Below are positions 1-12,700 of a DNA stretch of 64,000 nt, in pieces (the first letter of the stretch is position 1; every line of letters starts with the position of its first letter). Below the pieces are notes generated by a model, which was not told where the DNA came from, made no database searches, and was given only the letters and a program-made list of their open reading frames with translations. The position numbers and the translations under genes were made by a program. Source of the stretch: Margaritifera margaritifera (lineage: Eukaryota > Mollusca > Bivalvia > Unionida > Margaritiferidae); NCBI GenBank assembly GCA_029931535.1, contig JAQPZY010001659.1, positions 3,230,001-3,294,000 on the forward strand. The letters are read 5' to 3'.

Positions 1-299
1 AAATTGAAAAGAACATGATCCCAGTCTGACTCTTTAGTCATAGCCAACATTGGGAATATCCTCCTCTTCTGACTTGGACTGAGATTACATAGCAATGGGA
101 GGAGGAATCTTTGCAATAGTAACAGATAATTATTACATAATAAAAATAATTTTTACCCTTCAAAAAGCTACATTTTAATAGTAGTAACTATTGCATTGCT
201 GAATTTACCAGTTAAGGAGGCTGATGGCCCCAAACAAAAACTGGTATATGAAAAACAAATGCACTTACCCTTATGGTAGGAGTGTTTGCTACTGTAAGC

Positions 300-1615
300 C
301 AGTAGATTGCATGGTCACATGTTGTGCTGTCACGATTGGACCCAACGAGTTAATGCCTTCACTCTGTTGCACCAAAGATTGAGGGTAAAAGGAGGAAAAA
401 GTAGTGATAGACTGCCAGAAGACTGCTCTCATAATATCATCCAAAGAGAAGTGATTCAAGTTGGCCTAAGATGCAGCAATATCCCTAACCTAATGGGCTT
501 TAATTCTCATGAAAGAAAGATCCCTCTTGGTGAGGGACTGATAGACTCTCTTGATAGGGAGGACAATCAACAAATGGTGGATGCTGAAATATCGGAAGAA
601 CCCTGAGAGGTAAAAAGAGATGATTCCAACCCTTCCATCTCCCTTTAGAGGAAGCCAAATAAAACCTTAAGGCCCTAACTGGGCAAAGGAGCCTATCTTG
701 ATCATTCCCAGCACAAACACAACTAAAACTGGGAATCTCAACAGGAATTTGTGCTACTGAAAGTAGCTGATTCTTAGCCAGAAACTCAGGTTGGCAAAGA
801 AAAGAAACCGAATTATAGTTACCATTGAACTATAAACAATCCTTTTCCACTGAAAAGGCATGAAGCTCACTCCTTTCCCTCACTGACTTTAAGGACAGGA
901 AGAAGACTGTCTTAAGGGTAAGGTTCTTGAACAAAGGTCACTCAAAGGTTCACAAGTGGGTTTAGGTAATGCCCAAAGAACACATGAAAGGCATTCATGA
1001 GCAAGATACCAAGCTCTGATGATCAGAAAGATGAAGGTCTGATCCACTGGCAGAACCCCCAAGAGAACTTGAGTGTTAGAAAGGGCTGCCCTATAGCCCT
1101 TAATAGTAGAAACTCAACAAGGAAGAGAAGAAAGTCTGCAACTGCATTGAAAGGGGGACAGCTAGGATCAAAGCATTTCCTACTGCACCAATTACAGAAG
1201 ATTCTCCACGTTGCATCGTAAACTTTGGAAATGGATTGCCTCCTAGCCTGGGTGATGCAGTTGGCAACCTTGCTCAAAAACTGGTATTGGCAGATTGATC
1301 ATTTCAGTTGATTTGAGATAAGCCTAGCATGAAGGCGGAGAATCTGTGAGTTGTTGTGTAGGAGAGACCTCCTGTTCTGTGACAGCAGGACCCCCTCTGT
1401 GGTAAGTTTCTGTGCTCATCTACCAACAGGTCAAATAGGTTGTGGAACCACAACCACTGGGGCCACAGGGAGGATATCAGAATAAGCTGAGATGTGGAGA
1501 TCCTGACTTGGTGGAGAAATAGCAAAATTATTTTGAAAGGTTGGTAGGCATAAGTGCGCAGACAATCCCACTTTAGACTGAAAGCATCCACCACCCAGGC
1601 CATCTGATCTGGCAC
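300..1615 (-). pseudogene. DIRS spacer domain and tyrosine recombinase, with in-frame stops
   Basis: 1615-1304 encodes the conserved DIRS segment between RNase H and recombinase (MAWVVDAFSLKWD, YAYQPF, SLWPQWLWFHNL). 1277-1023 gives SISKVYDATWRIFCNWCSRK, the N-terminal core-binding region of the recombinase. Further on, RIKAH-stop-VRDIAAS stands where the HxxR catalytic motif is expected, and the WQSITTFSSFYPQSL stretch carries the presumed nucleophilic tyrosine. A stop inside the HxxR motif shows that this copy is inactive. Confidence 0.75.
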
Positions 1616-1684
1616 TGGAGAGACAAAATGGGAGCTTGTTGTTCAGTCTAATGGGAGCAAGTCCACTAATGGTCTCCCCCGCAG

Positions 1685-3171
1685 TTAAAAAGTGCCTCTG
1701 CTACCAATTGGTGCAGAGACCATCCCATGACGACCACAGAGCCTCATCTGGACAGGCTGTCTCTCAGGATATTTGTTGTGCCCAGAATATGGCAGACTCT
1801 GAGAGTGATCTCCTCCAAGGAGGTTCCAGACATGTCCACAAAGAGAAGGAGCATGTGTACCTCCCTGATGCCTGAGGTACACTATTTCTGACATGTTGTC
1901 TGAGGCAACCATAATGCAATGACACTCTATGAGGTTGACACAACCCTGTAGGGCTCGGAACAATGCCCACATTTCTAGGTTGTTTATATGAAGAGTCACT
2001 TCTTCCCGAGACCAAAGTTTCTGAAGAAATACCCCCTCTTGCTCAAAGTGAGCATCCCATCCTGAATCTGATGCATCTGTGCACAGAAAGGAGTGGAATT
2101 TTGAGCTGTGAATTGGAACTCTGGTCAGGAACTGATCTTGATCTAGCCAACTCAGATCCCAGAAAACTCCAATCCGATAGCGGTTCTTGTGCGGTTTCCA
2201 GTTTGTTACAAGCATGGACTGGAGAGAGCACAAGTGAAGTCTCTCTAGTGGAACTAAATCTATGGCTGTGTTCAAAGTTCCTGGGAGAAATAGGTAAAGG
2301 CAAGCTGACAATGTAGTCTTGGCCATAAGACTCGCTATGAGAGACAGAATCTGAGTGATCCTGTCTGGTGGAACATGATTCCTCCCTTGATTTATGAGGA
2401 AATTCATCCCCACATACATAAAAGCCTGAGAAAGATTGAGATCTGATTTCTCTAGGTTGGGGATTAGACTCAGACAAATCACTGTCAACCAACAAAGGTA
2501 TAAGCCCTTCAGGACAGCTTCACTGAGGATGTTGTGCATCAACTTGGTGTCAAAAAATTAAAGGGTGGGGATCCCTAAAGACCTCAAGTGAGCCACTATT
2601 ACCCCCGTCACCCTGGTAATAGCTCTGGGGACAGAGGTGAGGCAGAATGGAAAAGCCCAAAATTGAAATACCTCCTGGCTGAGTCAAAAAGAAGGTATTT
2701 CCCATGAGGTGGGAAGATGGGGATGTGCAGGTACAAACCCTATAAATTTAGTGAGACCACTCAGTCATTGAGGTCCTAAGGTCTATGGTGTTCCTGACTA
2801 AGGAGGTAGTCTTCATTTTGAAGCATTCTTCTGAAGAAATTTAAAGTGGAGAGATCAATGATGAGTCAAAACTTTCTGCCTTTTTTCAACACCAAATACA
2901 TCCGGGAATAGAACAGTTTGGTCGATTTCCACCCTCTCAACTTCTCCCTTACATGAACCAGTTTGGACTGGTGAAAGAAAATGGGGATCCATGATAAATG
3001 ATGATCATCCCAGAACTTATGCCAGTATCCCTCTTTTAAAGTGGAACAAACCCACACATTAGCTGTGATGCCCGAGCAAGCATGTGAAATGAGGGCTTGT
3101 TGAGCACCAACTGGGACACATGGAAGAGGAAGACACTGCAGCAGAGGGTGCAACTCCCAAGGGCTGACCAC
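1685..3171 (-). pseudogene. DIRS reverse transcriptase and RNase H, frameshifted
   Basis: RT starts as YSRMYLVLKK and continues, with a stop, into LIIDLSTLN near 2866-2790. After frameshifts the longest open piece (285 codons, 2542-1685) holds LEKSDLNLSQAFMYVGMNF, the RT connection motif, followed by TDASDSGWDAHF, HINNLEMWALFRAL and ASDNMSEIVYLRHQGGTHAP, the RNase H core with its catalytic Asp/Glu pattern as in DIRS elements. Confidence 0.8.
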
Positions 3172-3199
3172 CTCCCTCCTCCTAAGACTTCCTCCCTTG

Positions 3200-5260
3200 G
3201 CCTCTTCAACTGCCTCATCTTACGAAAGACTAACAGGAGGGAATTTTGAACTGGGGTTGCATGTTTTTCTGATGAGGCAGACCCTTTCTGAAGAACTTGT
3301 TAGGAGGTCAGGGTGTGCATGCTTCTTGGTCAGTTTCGATGGAACTGGAGTCACAGCGAGTGACTGTGTTTTGCTGGTCCCTCAAATCTTGTAATGCTAC
3401 ATCATGGATGAGACGTCCTAAGAGCATCTGTCAAAAGTAGTGCAACCCTCAAAAGGTTCTTGCTGTTGTCGAGCAAGACCTCAGATGTCTCCAAGGTGAC
3501 ATCCCTGTGGAGGTTAAGATGCTCCGTAGAGAACACCACTGACATGGATAGAGCATGCCTTGATGTTTTCACCACAGCTTCCAGCAAGCACTGAAGCTGC
3601 TGGAGACAATGATTCTTCCTTCATAAGATGGAAGGAGGCAGCAAAAAGAGATTGGCATGAGAGGTAATCTTCACTAGGGTTTGTACCTTAAGCTCCAAGG
3701 CCTCCATGGCTTTGACTTAGAAACAAGCCCAGGTCCCATCTGATATCCACATTTGGGATGCACCACAGGGGATGAGGGCCTTAAGATGCCAAACAGTGGA
3801 ATGAACCTGATAGCTGGTGGTAGAGACCAGCTTCCAGAGTATCCTGGCCCCAGGAAAACCTCTGCACAAGCCCCAGAACCATAGCAGAGTTCAGGAGCAG
3901 CAGAAGAAGAGTGGGACCCAGAAAGCCTCTTCAGACTGGATATAATCCTAGTTTCCTCAACCCCATAAGGCTTTGGGCACAAGTCTATGGAAAGCCAACA
4001 GTAAATGAAAGACGCCAGTTAGTACCTTTTCAAATGTCCAGACTTCCTTCTCCTGGAAGTCGACAGGTGGAAAGGTGCATGGGATTCGAATGGAAGGGAA
4101 GGACCTGCTGCAACCAGCTCCTATGGGAAATGAGTCCACCAGAATGGACAGGGCATTGTTCTCCTGAACCTGATCCTAAGGCAGATCAGGACTGTCCTCC
4201 CTGGCATCCCTCTCAAGAGAGGGAGACGTCGAAGTAAGGCTTTTGTTGTCCCGTAACTGCTCACAATGGGTAATGGGACTAACCCTACTAGCTGCCCTCC
4301 TAGGCAAATGGGATCATTAAACCCCCTCTTGAGAGTCTTGAATGAGTGGCAACTTGCCTCCTTTTGTTGCACAAGGCCAGAGGTGACAGAGCAGGAATAT
4401 ATATGATATCATGTGGGGAAAGAATACTCACTACCAGGTAATGGGAGTTCCCAAATCCCATAGATATTAAATGGGAGCATAGGGAAATGGGGGAAGCCAT
4501 TCTTATCTCCTTCCCCAGATGGGTGAGCAAAACCTAGTTCCCAATTCCCATAGGGATTGGATGGTAACATAGAGACAGGGGTGGAATTGACCCAATCCCT
4601 GTCCCCAGACCTAAGCCTGTCTGGTTGCTTGAAGGACTTGGAGCGGGATGATCAGTAATTGTATTGTGACTGTTGACCGGTTACTGGTGACCGGTGACCA
4701 CATAAAGACAAGCCCATCTCAAATCTATCAGAGTGAGATTGCTGCTCTTCTCTGTCATCAGGAAGGTGCGACACACTTATATCAGTCACCAGCATTATGC
4801 CTACTTTGAGAAGGCACTGCTCATCCCTGCTGGAAAGGCACAACTTGCTCTCAGGCACTTTCCCTCCCTTGGGAGGGCCAAGGATCTATCCTTTATTGGC
4901 ACTAATGGCATTAGACCAAGAGCCAGGAATCCTTGGTCTTCTGGCAATCTTCAAACCATGGAGATTGCTCCTTGTTTCTGCCCCACAAGAGAAGCTGACT
5001 TCCCTAAACCAAGAAAGTATCCTGACCCCTCCTGGGAATGGAGACGGTCGTCTTGTGGTGACAAGGAAGAAGCAGGACCTTTTCTCCTCCCTCTATAGGT
5101 GTGGAAACTTTCTGCCAAGTCGAACACTTGATCTGTCCATTAACAACATATATGACATCCATTCATGCATGCACAACCAGTGCACAATAGGCAGGTGGGG
5201 CCTTCTTGTGCTCGCACTTACCCACACACTTCGACATATTAATCTTGAAAAGATAAACAT
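3200..5260 (-). mobile_element. DIRS ORF1 (gag-like) remnant and 5' region
   Basis: No conserved enzymatic motif is visible. Short broken frames on the minus strand (for example 3982-3674 and 4237-4121) occupy the position of ORF1 upstream of RT. 4380-4630 holds repeated phrases of the form ATGGGAG...CCCAATCCC...CCATAG. The assignment rests on position only. Confidence 0.45.
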
Positions 5261-6676
5261 TTAGAAAAAACAGGATAATCAGGAACTGAAGGGTAGGTAA
5301 TATTTAACTGCACACCAGTTACTAAGAAGGGAAACAATGAACAGAGGCACCATTTGCTGAACAAGGTGCAAAAACCCTTCAAAATTAGTAAAAGGAAAAT
5401 ATAAAACACTCAAATAATGCAAGGGCTGATGAGATAAAACACTAAATTGACACAAAATAGAGGGAATTTGCTTGAACTGGGGACTTGGTTTCCTGGAAAA
5501 GGTAAGCAATGCAATAGTAACAGGTAAGTTGGTAAGTATTAGATAATTAAAATTACTTTTAATCCCACCCCCCACCCCCACAAAAATACACATTGTACAA
5601 TACTAGTTATTGTATTGAAATTGAAACTTGTACTATTTGTGTGACTTCTCAGCAAATTTTGAAGTTTATATAATTTTATTGTGGATGATATTTTAAACAA
5701 TATTTTGGCTTCACAACATTTATTATAATTCATGCCATTTAATTTTGTATATGCAGCATCTTGATACACTAATTACCAATGACAATAAAAAAACATTATG
5801 CTAGCTTTGATGTACAAGGTGCGTGAGCAACAACGTAATGATCAAATTGTTTTCATTTCAGTTAAAATCACAAACTCTGTTTTTTTGAGAGCACTATTGG
5901 TGAATCTAGTTTGTTTCCAAGGTTTGATAGTAAATGATAGTGACTGGCATGGACATTTTTTCCCACTGTTTGATTCCATGGTTTGATAGCAAATGATAAT
6001 GATTGGCAAGGAATTGTTTTTTCCACTGAAAACTGTGTTCTCACCCTCTTCATATTTAACAACAGCAGCCACATCTATAGGATCACGAAGAACATGACTT
6101 GTACATGCATTCTTGTTATTCATGAACTTTATAAAGTACATTTGTACATTTTAAAAATGTTGCTTGCAAATTATATCTAATCGATATACAATCTGAGGAG
6201 TGGATAGATGGTTGGTTATAAGACTTTATAAGCAAACATGTCAGCATGTGAAATGGTCAATGGTTGTTTATCAATGGATGATGATTTTGTTTTTGTATTA
6301 AGATTTCCTATTGCTCTTAGACAACATCATGCACTTAGAACAGTTGTCAAAAGTACCTCCTGTACTGTCTTTGATATGCTTATACCCTCTAATTTTTGGT
6401 ACAATTATTTTGATGTCCTTTAAGTTTTCATATATATTTTTATAAGTAATATATATGTACTGAAGAATTAGCTGAATATTATAATTTATATATTTTAGCT
6501 TAGATCATATGTACAACAGATAACACAAATATTAAAAAGTGTATAAAGATATAAATTGTCCAACTTCTTGTACATTCAAAGTATGAAAGATCAAGTTTAA
6601 ATTCATAAAACCAAGATGGTGATTAAATGCATACAACACAGGTGAAAACATAATGTGCTCTGCACTTTTGACATAC
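5260..6676. other. UBFD1 intron 7 sequence, no further gene seen
   Basis: AT-rich intronic sequence. It holds the right flank of the DIRS element and a diverged tandem duplication of a ~49-bp unit starting GGTTTGATAG at 5931 and 5980. I searched the minus strand here for the last UBFD1 exon and did not find it. Confidence 0.5.
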
Positions 6677-6759
6677 CATTATGTGGTATTCTTCATTGCC
6701 CTCTATTGGTTCACTCACAATTGCTTTAATGGAATTCATTGGCATCTTATCTGTCCTTT
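6677..6759 (-). CDS. UBFD1: UBFD1 exon 7, conserved C-terminal domain (second part)
   Basis: Acceptor CATTTTAG|AAAGG and donor ATAATG|GTATGT enclose 83 nt, too short to appear as a long ORF. It encodes ERTDKMPMNSIKAIVSEPIE followed by GNEEYHIM, matching the ERTEK.PMGSIK.VVSEPIEG.EDYHMM segment of UBFD1, and joins in phase to exon 6. It ends in phase 0, so at least one more coding exon must follow, beyond the left edge or unrecognised in 1-6676. Confidence 0.92.
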
Positions 6760-9700
6760 CTAAAATGAAATAAGAAGCAAAAGCAGAAAAACTTAGAGAA
6801 TATATATCAATTTCTCAGAAAAACATACAGATTATATGTCAATTTCTCCCTTTCTCTTTCTGTACATATTAATCAAACTGGCTCTGTCTGTGTTTATAGG
6901 ATTTAATTGAATTGAATGAATTTACTTTCTGATTATAACAATTTGTAAACAAATTGTGAGGCTTTAATTCTCATTTTTCTTGCAAATTTGTATACTGATT
7001 AACAAAAAATCTGAAACAATGAAGAAACTGTTATTAAGAAAAAAACTCTGTGTTTCAGAATCAAAACCAGAGTGTAATCAATGACTGCATAGCTCACCTC
7101 TATTTTTACTAATCTCTAGTAGCCACTGTAAACATCATGCAAAAAATAAATTCAGACTAATGTGATCTTGGCCCTTTTCTAATTAAAGATTTTTTGCAAT
7201 CTTGTATCTTTACATAAGAACTTTTAATCATTTTAAAATTTAAGTATTGAACTTTTAGTTGGCACTATATAGCTAATATTGTGCTGACATATTGCGAAAC
7301 CACCTACCTACCTACCTACCTACCCATCCACCCACCCACCTACCTACCTACTGTGACAGAGCATAAAAGACAAAACAATAAAAAAGAACATTATTTTTTA
7401 TGATATCAAAGTAGAGGTACTATAATGAATTGACAAAAACCAGAGATCACTGTTGCCTTTACATTATTTTGTTTTAACTCAGTGTCCCTTGGAGATTCTT
7501 TTCATTTTCGCCTGAAATGCAGATAGGAAACGCATTTTTGGGGTTACTTCTGAATGCATCCAAACACATCTGTTTCCAAGAGATTTTCATTTAGCCGGAT
7601 GCTTAGGTGCGTAAAAACTTTTTTTTTGATTGGCTACTTTGCGCCTGTATGTGCTGAAGGGTGAAAATTGGACATCTTTTTTTGTGTGCATATTTGACCC
7701 ACGATTTTCGTCTCCTGGCATTTTGTATTCCTAATCTCAAACTTATCCAACTTTTTGCAAAGATTCATCTGAACATGTGCAGTATGGACTGGTCTGCTTT
7801 AGATCTGAGGCCAAAAAGTCTAAAATCCGAACACAAACTCTGGTTCCGAAACAGGTAATTTTTGGACAAAAAAAAATTTGGGTCTCAAAAATTTGGTGTT
7901 TTTGGCTGCATTTTTTAACGTGAGCAGAACATCTACATTATTTGGTATCATTGTAGAACTACATCGTTTTCCTTTTCTGTAATACCACCCACTTTGGTGT
8001 ATCATAAATGATGTTAACATTACACAGCTCGGAAGTAGGGTACAACCTCATGATGCGTAAACATGGCACTCTGGGTTAATGAGTTAAAATTATTGTTGTT
8101 AAAATCTGCTTGAGAAGCTACTCTCAATGTCCACCCCTTGAAGCCATATTTACTGAGTGTAAGTCACAGACTTTTAGTAACCTTAGAGTGACAGCCAGCA
8201 GTAGTAAAATAGTTCATGTATCAATAAATACCTTGATTAACCACTACAAGTCAGGCTTCACATGAAAAGCATGCAGCATGCAGTTCACTTATCTATACAG
8301 AGTTAACCTGCTGAGAGTAATATAGCAAAATATACAAAATACAATCATTAGCATGGAAAGTTTACCACTGAATAAACATATTTATTCCTACTTCCAACTG
8401 CATTGGTCAGAATGGCCATTCTGAGTAGGCTAAGGATGTATACAGAGTTTGCATGGATGAATAAACTTGATCATTTTTTTTCCGTTGATTTTAATGGTAC
8501 TTTTAAACACATTATTTGGCTACATTATGCAGAGGAAATGTGAGCTAAGTGCATTTCCCAAGGGCACACCAAGGCAACCAACCTGGGCTGGCCTGAGTGG
8601 GTATTTAACCTGCGACCTTTGGTTTACAAGTCCAACACTCTACCAACAGAGCTACCATGGCTTCCCAATGTGATCACAAACACAAATACTTAACCGATGT
8701 TAGTGAAGCATAAAATGCAAGTCAGAGTGACCTTCTTTGGTTGTAAGAGTATAGTAGTAACATAGATACATCCAATTATCAAGTTTCATGACTAGAACAT
8801 CAACAACACCCAATACACCTCTCCCTCGATAACTCATACCCAGACAACTCATGAACCCGCTTTTGACGCAGGGTCAGGCATGGATCCCATTTTTTTCTTG
8901 AAAATACAAAAAAATTGGCCCTACTTCTTGAACATGAAGAAAATCACAATCAAAACTAGTAAATGAAACTCTGATATATTGCTCATTTTATGGTAAAAAG
9001 TGGCAGTTTGTGCCCTGAAATCTGATTCAACATCATGAAATTTGCAACTTTTAATAAGAATTCATATATTTTGTTAAGTTTTCTATACAAAAAATTCTCA
9101 GTACACTGTAAATAACCATGAAAATGTCAGTAATGCCTACTGGTGCCAGCACTTTAAGAAATAAATGCCAATTAAATAAATTTTGTCAAGTTAAATTCAT
9201 GTTTTAGTTATATCTTTTAATTCAGTTTTAGTGTAATCATCATAAATGCTGTATGTCTTCTTGTATTTAAATGTGAAAAGTGTAAATCTACCATCACAGC
9301 CATGTCTGCGAACATTTCTGAGAACCAAATTAAGTGCCAACTATGTTTTAATCTCTGATTTGCAGAAGTGTTTGCTGCATTGTTACAATCAATTAAAAGT
9401 ATATCTGCTTTGTATTATCACGTTAATTATGTCTTTTGTATCAAATCAAATAAAGGGAGTGGAATAATTGAAAAAATAAAAGTTAAAAGGCATGCAAATC
9501 CTTCCCACATAGGAGCTAGCAGTCACAATAGTTTGTCAGGTCATTTCATTTCAATTGACCAGTTGAACATTGTTATAAATATTATAATGTAGGTAAGATA
9601 ATTAAAATATCAAACATTAATCAGGGGTTTATCCTACTAATTCGCAAATGTGATCAATGATAGAGAGGGAGAGAAGCAAAGAGAAAGGAGTACTCAGTGC

Positions 9701-12700
9701 ATGAACAGCTTTGTTTCACAGATATGGTTCATTATGGAGAAGTGAGTTCCAAAGCTTGTAGTGAACTCAAAATGCCTGAATTGGCACACAGAGGTTTGCT
9801 CAAGGATGAGCTAAAATAAGGATGAGCTAAAATTTCACTATTTCTTGCAATGAAATCACGGCATCAGTATTGTATTGTATTAACAGAACAATACTTTTTT
9901 AAAAATCAAGTTTTGACATTGATGATTGTTTTGTTTCACGAATTAAATGTCCACAGTCTTTAAAAAAGGAAATCTTGTTTTGTTGTGAATTAATAACAAC
10001 ACTCGAATATATCCACATTCACACGCAAAAAGCAGTGACATAATACACAATGTTTCCAGAGGTACATGTGGATGTGTCTTGAAACCTCTTAGAGTAATGT
10101 TTTTAATGATCTTTCACAGGTTGGTTATCTTGAAAATAAAGGTAAGTAATACAGAAAAGCTAACAACTTCATTAGAAAAAGCATTTTATCAACAATTATT
10201 CTCAATGCCAATGTAAAACGAGTATTAAACCATTTAAAAGCCTCCCGGCCCCACACCTTCGTCTTCCCATTGTCAATGTTCTTAAATTTTCAGAGGTACA
10301 TCGGTAGCTTGCACCCTTGCTTAAACTGCGGTCTGTGTTTTTGGACCTTATTGTGCATGAGTTATCGAGGGAGTGGTGTATATTTAAGTTTTAACCAAGT
10401 TAATGAAGCTTTATATATAGGTCACAGAAACCTCTTTTTGTAAAGGATGTAAAACTTACCAAGATGCATTTCCTCATGAAATTTCATGATTCTAGATAGC
10501 ATGCATATAACATGCTAACAACTCGTGTGGTTATAAGCTAAATGCAAAAACTGAACTGAGACCATTACAAAATGAAATATAGGTCACAGTGAGCCTCTAT
10601 TGTTTGTTGCAAGAGTGTAGTAGTAACTGAGGTGCTTATCATCATCAATTTCACAATTAAAGCATGAACAGTGTTTGAGAAATGAACATCAAATACAAAA
10701 TGTAAGCGAAGTCAGTGAAGCATAAAATATGGGCCATAATGAACTACAATTGAAATGAGGGAGTAGTGTGCATCAAGATGCATCCCCAAGTTATATGATT
10801 TTAGAAAGGATAGTATGTACATAGCATGCCAAAAACCTATGCTGTGCAAAAAGTTAACCTAAGCCAGTAACATGCAAAGTATAGGTCACAATGACCTTTT
10901 TTCGTATGGGTGTAGTACTAAGAGAGATATATTTAATCGTCTAGTTTAATGATTCAAGCACAAAACAGTAAAAACATAAAACTGAATCAAAGTCAGTGAA
11001 ATGTGTCACAGTGTCTTACATTGAAGATGAGGGTGTAGTACTTACCAAACTACATCCTCTCATCTGGCATGAACAGTGATTGAGAAATAAACTTAAAACA
11101 AATCTAACAAAAGTCAGTGAAGCATGAACTATGGGTCATAGTGACTTACTTTTGTGATACGGGTGTAGTACTTGCATCCCCTCACCAAATTTCAAGATGC
11201 ATCCCATCACCAAATTTCATTAATCTTGGTACAACAGTATGTATACAGGGTGCTAAAAACCTATTTGATCATGAGCTTATGCAAAAACTTAACCTAAACC
11301 ATTAAAGTGTGAAATCTAATATATATACTTGCTTAAAAGTCTACATTTTTTTTACTGAAAATTCAATTAATGCAGAGTATTGGTCATCTTATAAGTGCAA
11401 CATAAAAAAAAAATTGATAAGTCTAGTGGTATTTTTGGAAACTCTAGATTTTTGCAGTACATATAAATACTGTAAATTCAAATACTTTTACGATTTCATG
11501 CCACTATTCCCATTCAGAAATGCATATATGGTATACACCGTTTATCCGTTTCATGACGGTATTCATTACACAATACTTGTATCTACAGTTATTTGGATTA
11601 TAATAATTTGACAGTATTACAGGTAAATTAAATACTACCCATCGCAAAGTGTAGTATTCGTCAATGTTTCTTACCGTGGGTGTTTACTAGCAAGTATATT
11701 GCTTTCATTTTTGTGCAAGTCCAAATAACCTGTATTTGTATTAATATTTGTGTTTTGCTGTATAAACACTGTGTTTGATGCAATAAAAGTTTTGATAAAA
11801 TTTGTGTTTTCCTTCCCCATAGTCAGATTTAATTCACAAGTGATATTTCCGAAGTTATCTGCCAGTACATGTGGGCCGATAAGCCCTTGGCTTGTAATGG
11901 CAGCACTCACTTTGTTTTCAAGTTGACAATCCTTTTGATCAAGATGCAAATTTAATACTTGTTCAGTGCAAAGTAGACTTCTACAACTTCCTGTGCATGT
12001 TTGACCTTAATCCCTTAACTTGTAAAGGCACCACCCTCTTTGTTTTCCCACGTGACAACCCTTTGATTGAACTGCGAGTTTGATGCTTGTTCAGTGCCAA
12101 GTAACAGAGGGTGGTTATTGAACTCCGAGTGATCTTGACATACACTTGACACGTGTTCAGTTGCATCCTTTAATATATTTCACAGACTTTATGATCAAAA
12201 TGTTACTTACAAAGCCCAAGCTAGTCTCCACATAAGCACCTGCATATGACAGTAAAGCCAAGGAATCGAAGTTGAACGATTTTTATGATGACTAGATGAC
12301 AATTTACAATGACTAGATGATGATGGAAGATTTCAGAACTTTATCAGGCAATAAGGACAAATTCTTTAATTTTGTATCCGGTGACATTTATAGAATACTG
12401 TGAATCACAAAAATGTGGACTTAACTTTCATTGTTTATTTGTAAGATGTGTGGAATTAACATACTATGGGATATTGTGAATCAGATCATTCTGAACTACT
12501 ATTTTTATACCAGTATGTGACCTATAATTGAATTCATGGATTTATCATATAAATGGATTTAAAATGTCAAGCATTATGGATTTCAATGGATTTTATTACA
12601 CAAAGATGGACAAATTGTAAGTTGTCACTTAATTTGTGACATATTCCACTCAATAATATAATTATATTTTACACTGGTTTTGTCTTTATTTTTCCAATCT

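Larger units (their letters stand above)
100..5600 (-). mobile_element. Degenerate DIRS-like (tyrosine-recombinase) retrotransposon
   Basis: The minus strand carries, in order, an ORF1-like region (about 5100-3250), reverse transcriptase (about 3170-2540), RNase H (about 2150-1760), a DIRS-type spacer domain, and tyrosine recombinase (about 1277-320). All are broken by stops and frameshifts. DIRS elements integrate by recombinase rather than an integrase. Possible terminal sequences: GCAATAGTAACAG at 113-125, AGTAACTATTGCATTGC at 183-199, and the inverted counterpart of the latter at 5506-5522. The exact ends are uncertain. It lies downstream of UBFD1 exon 7, in the gene's orientation. Confidence 0.75.

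Noticed and set aside
1..6676. Last UBFD1 exon (WVYWVP-type motif)
   Set aside because: I searched the minus strand for the conserved Trp/Tyr-rich motif and saw no match; it is assumed to lie outside the window.
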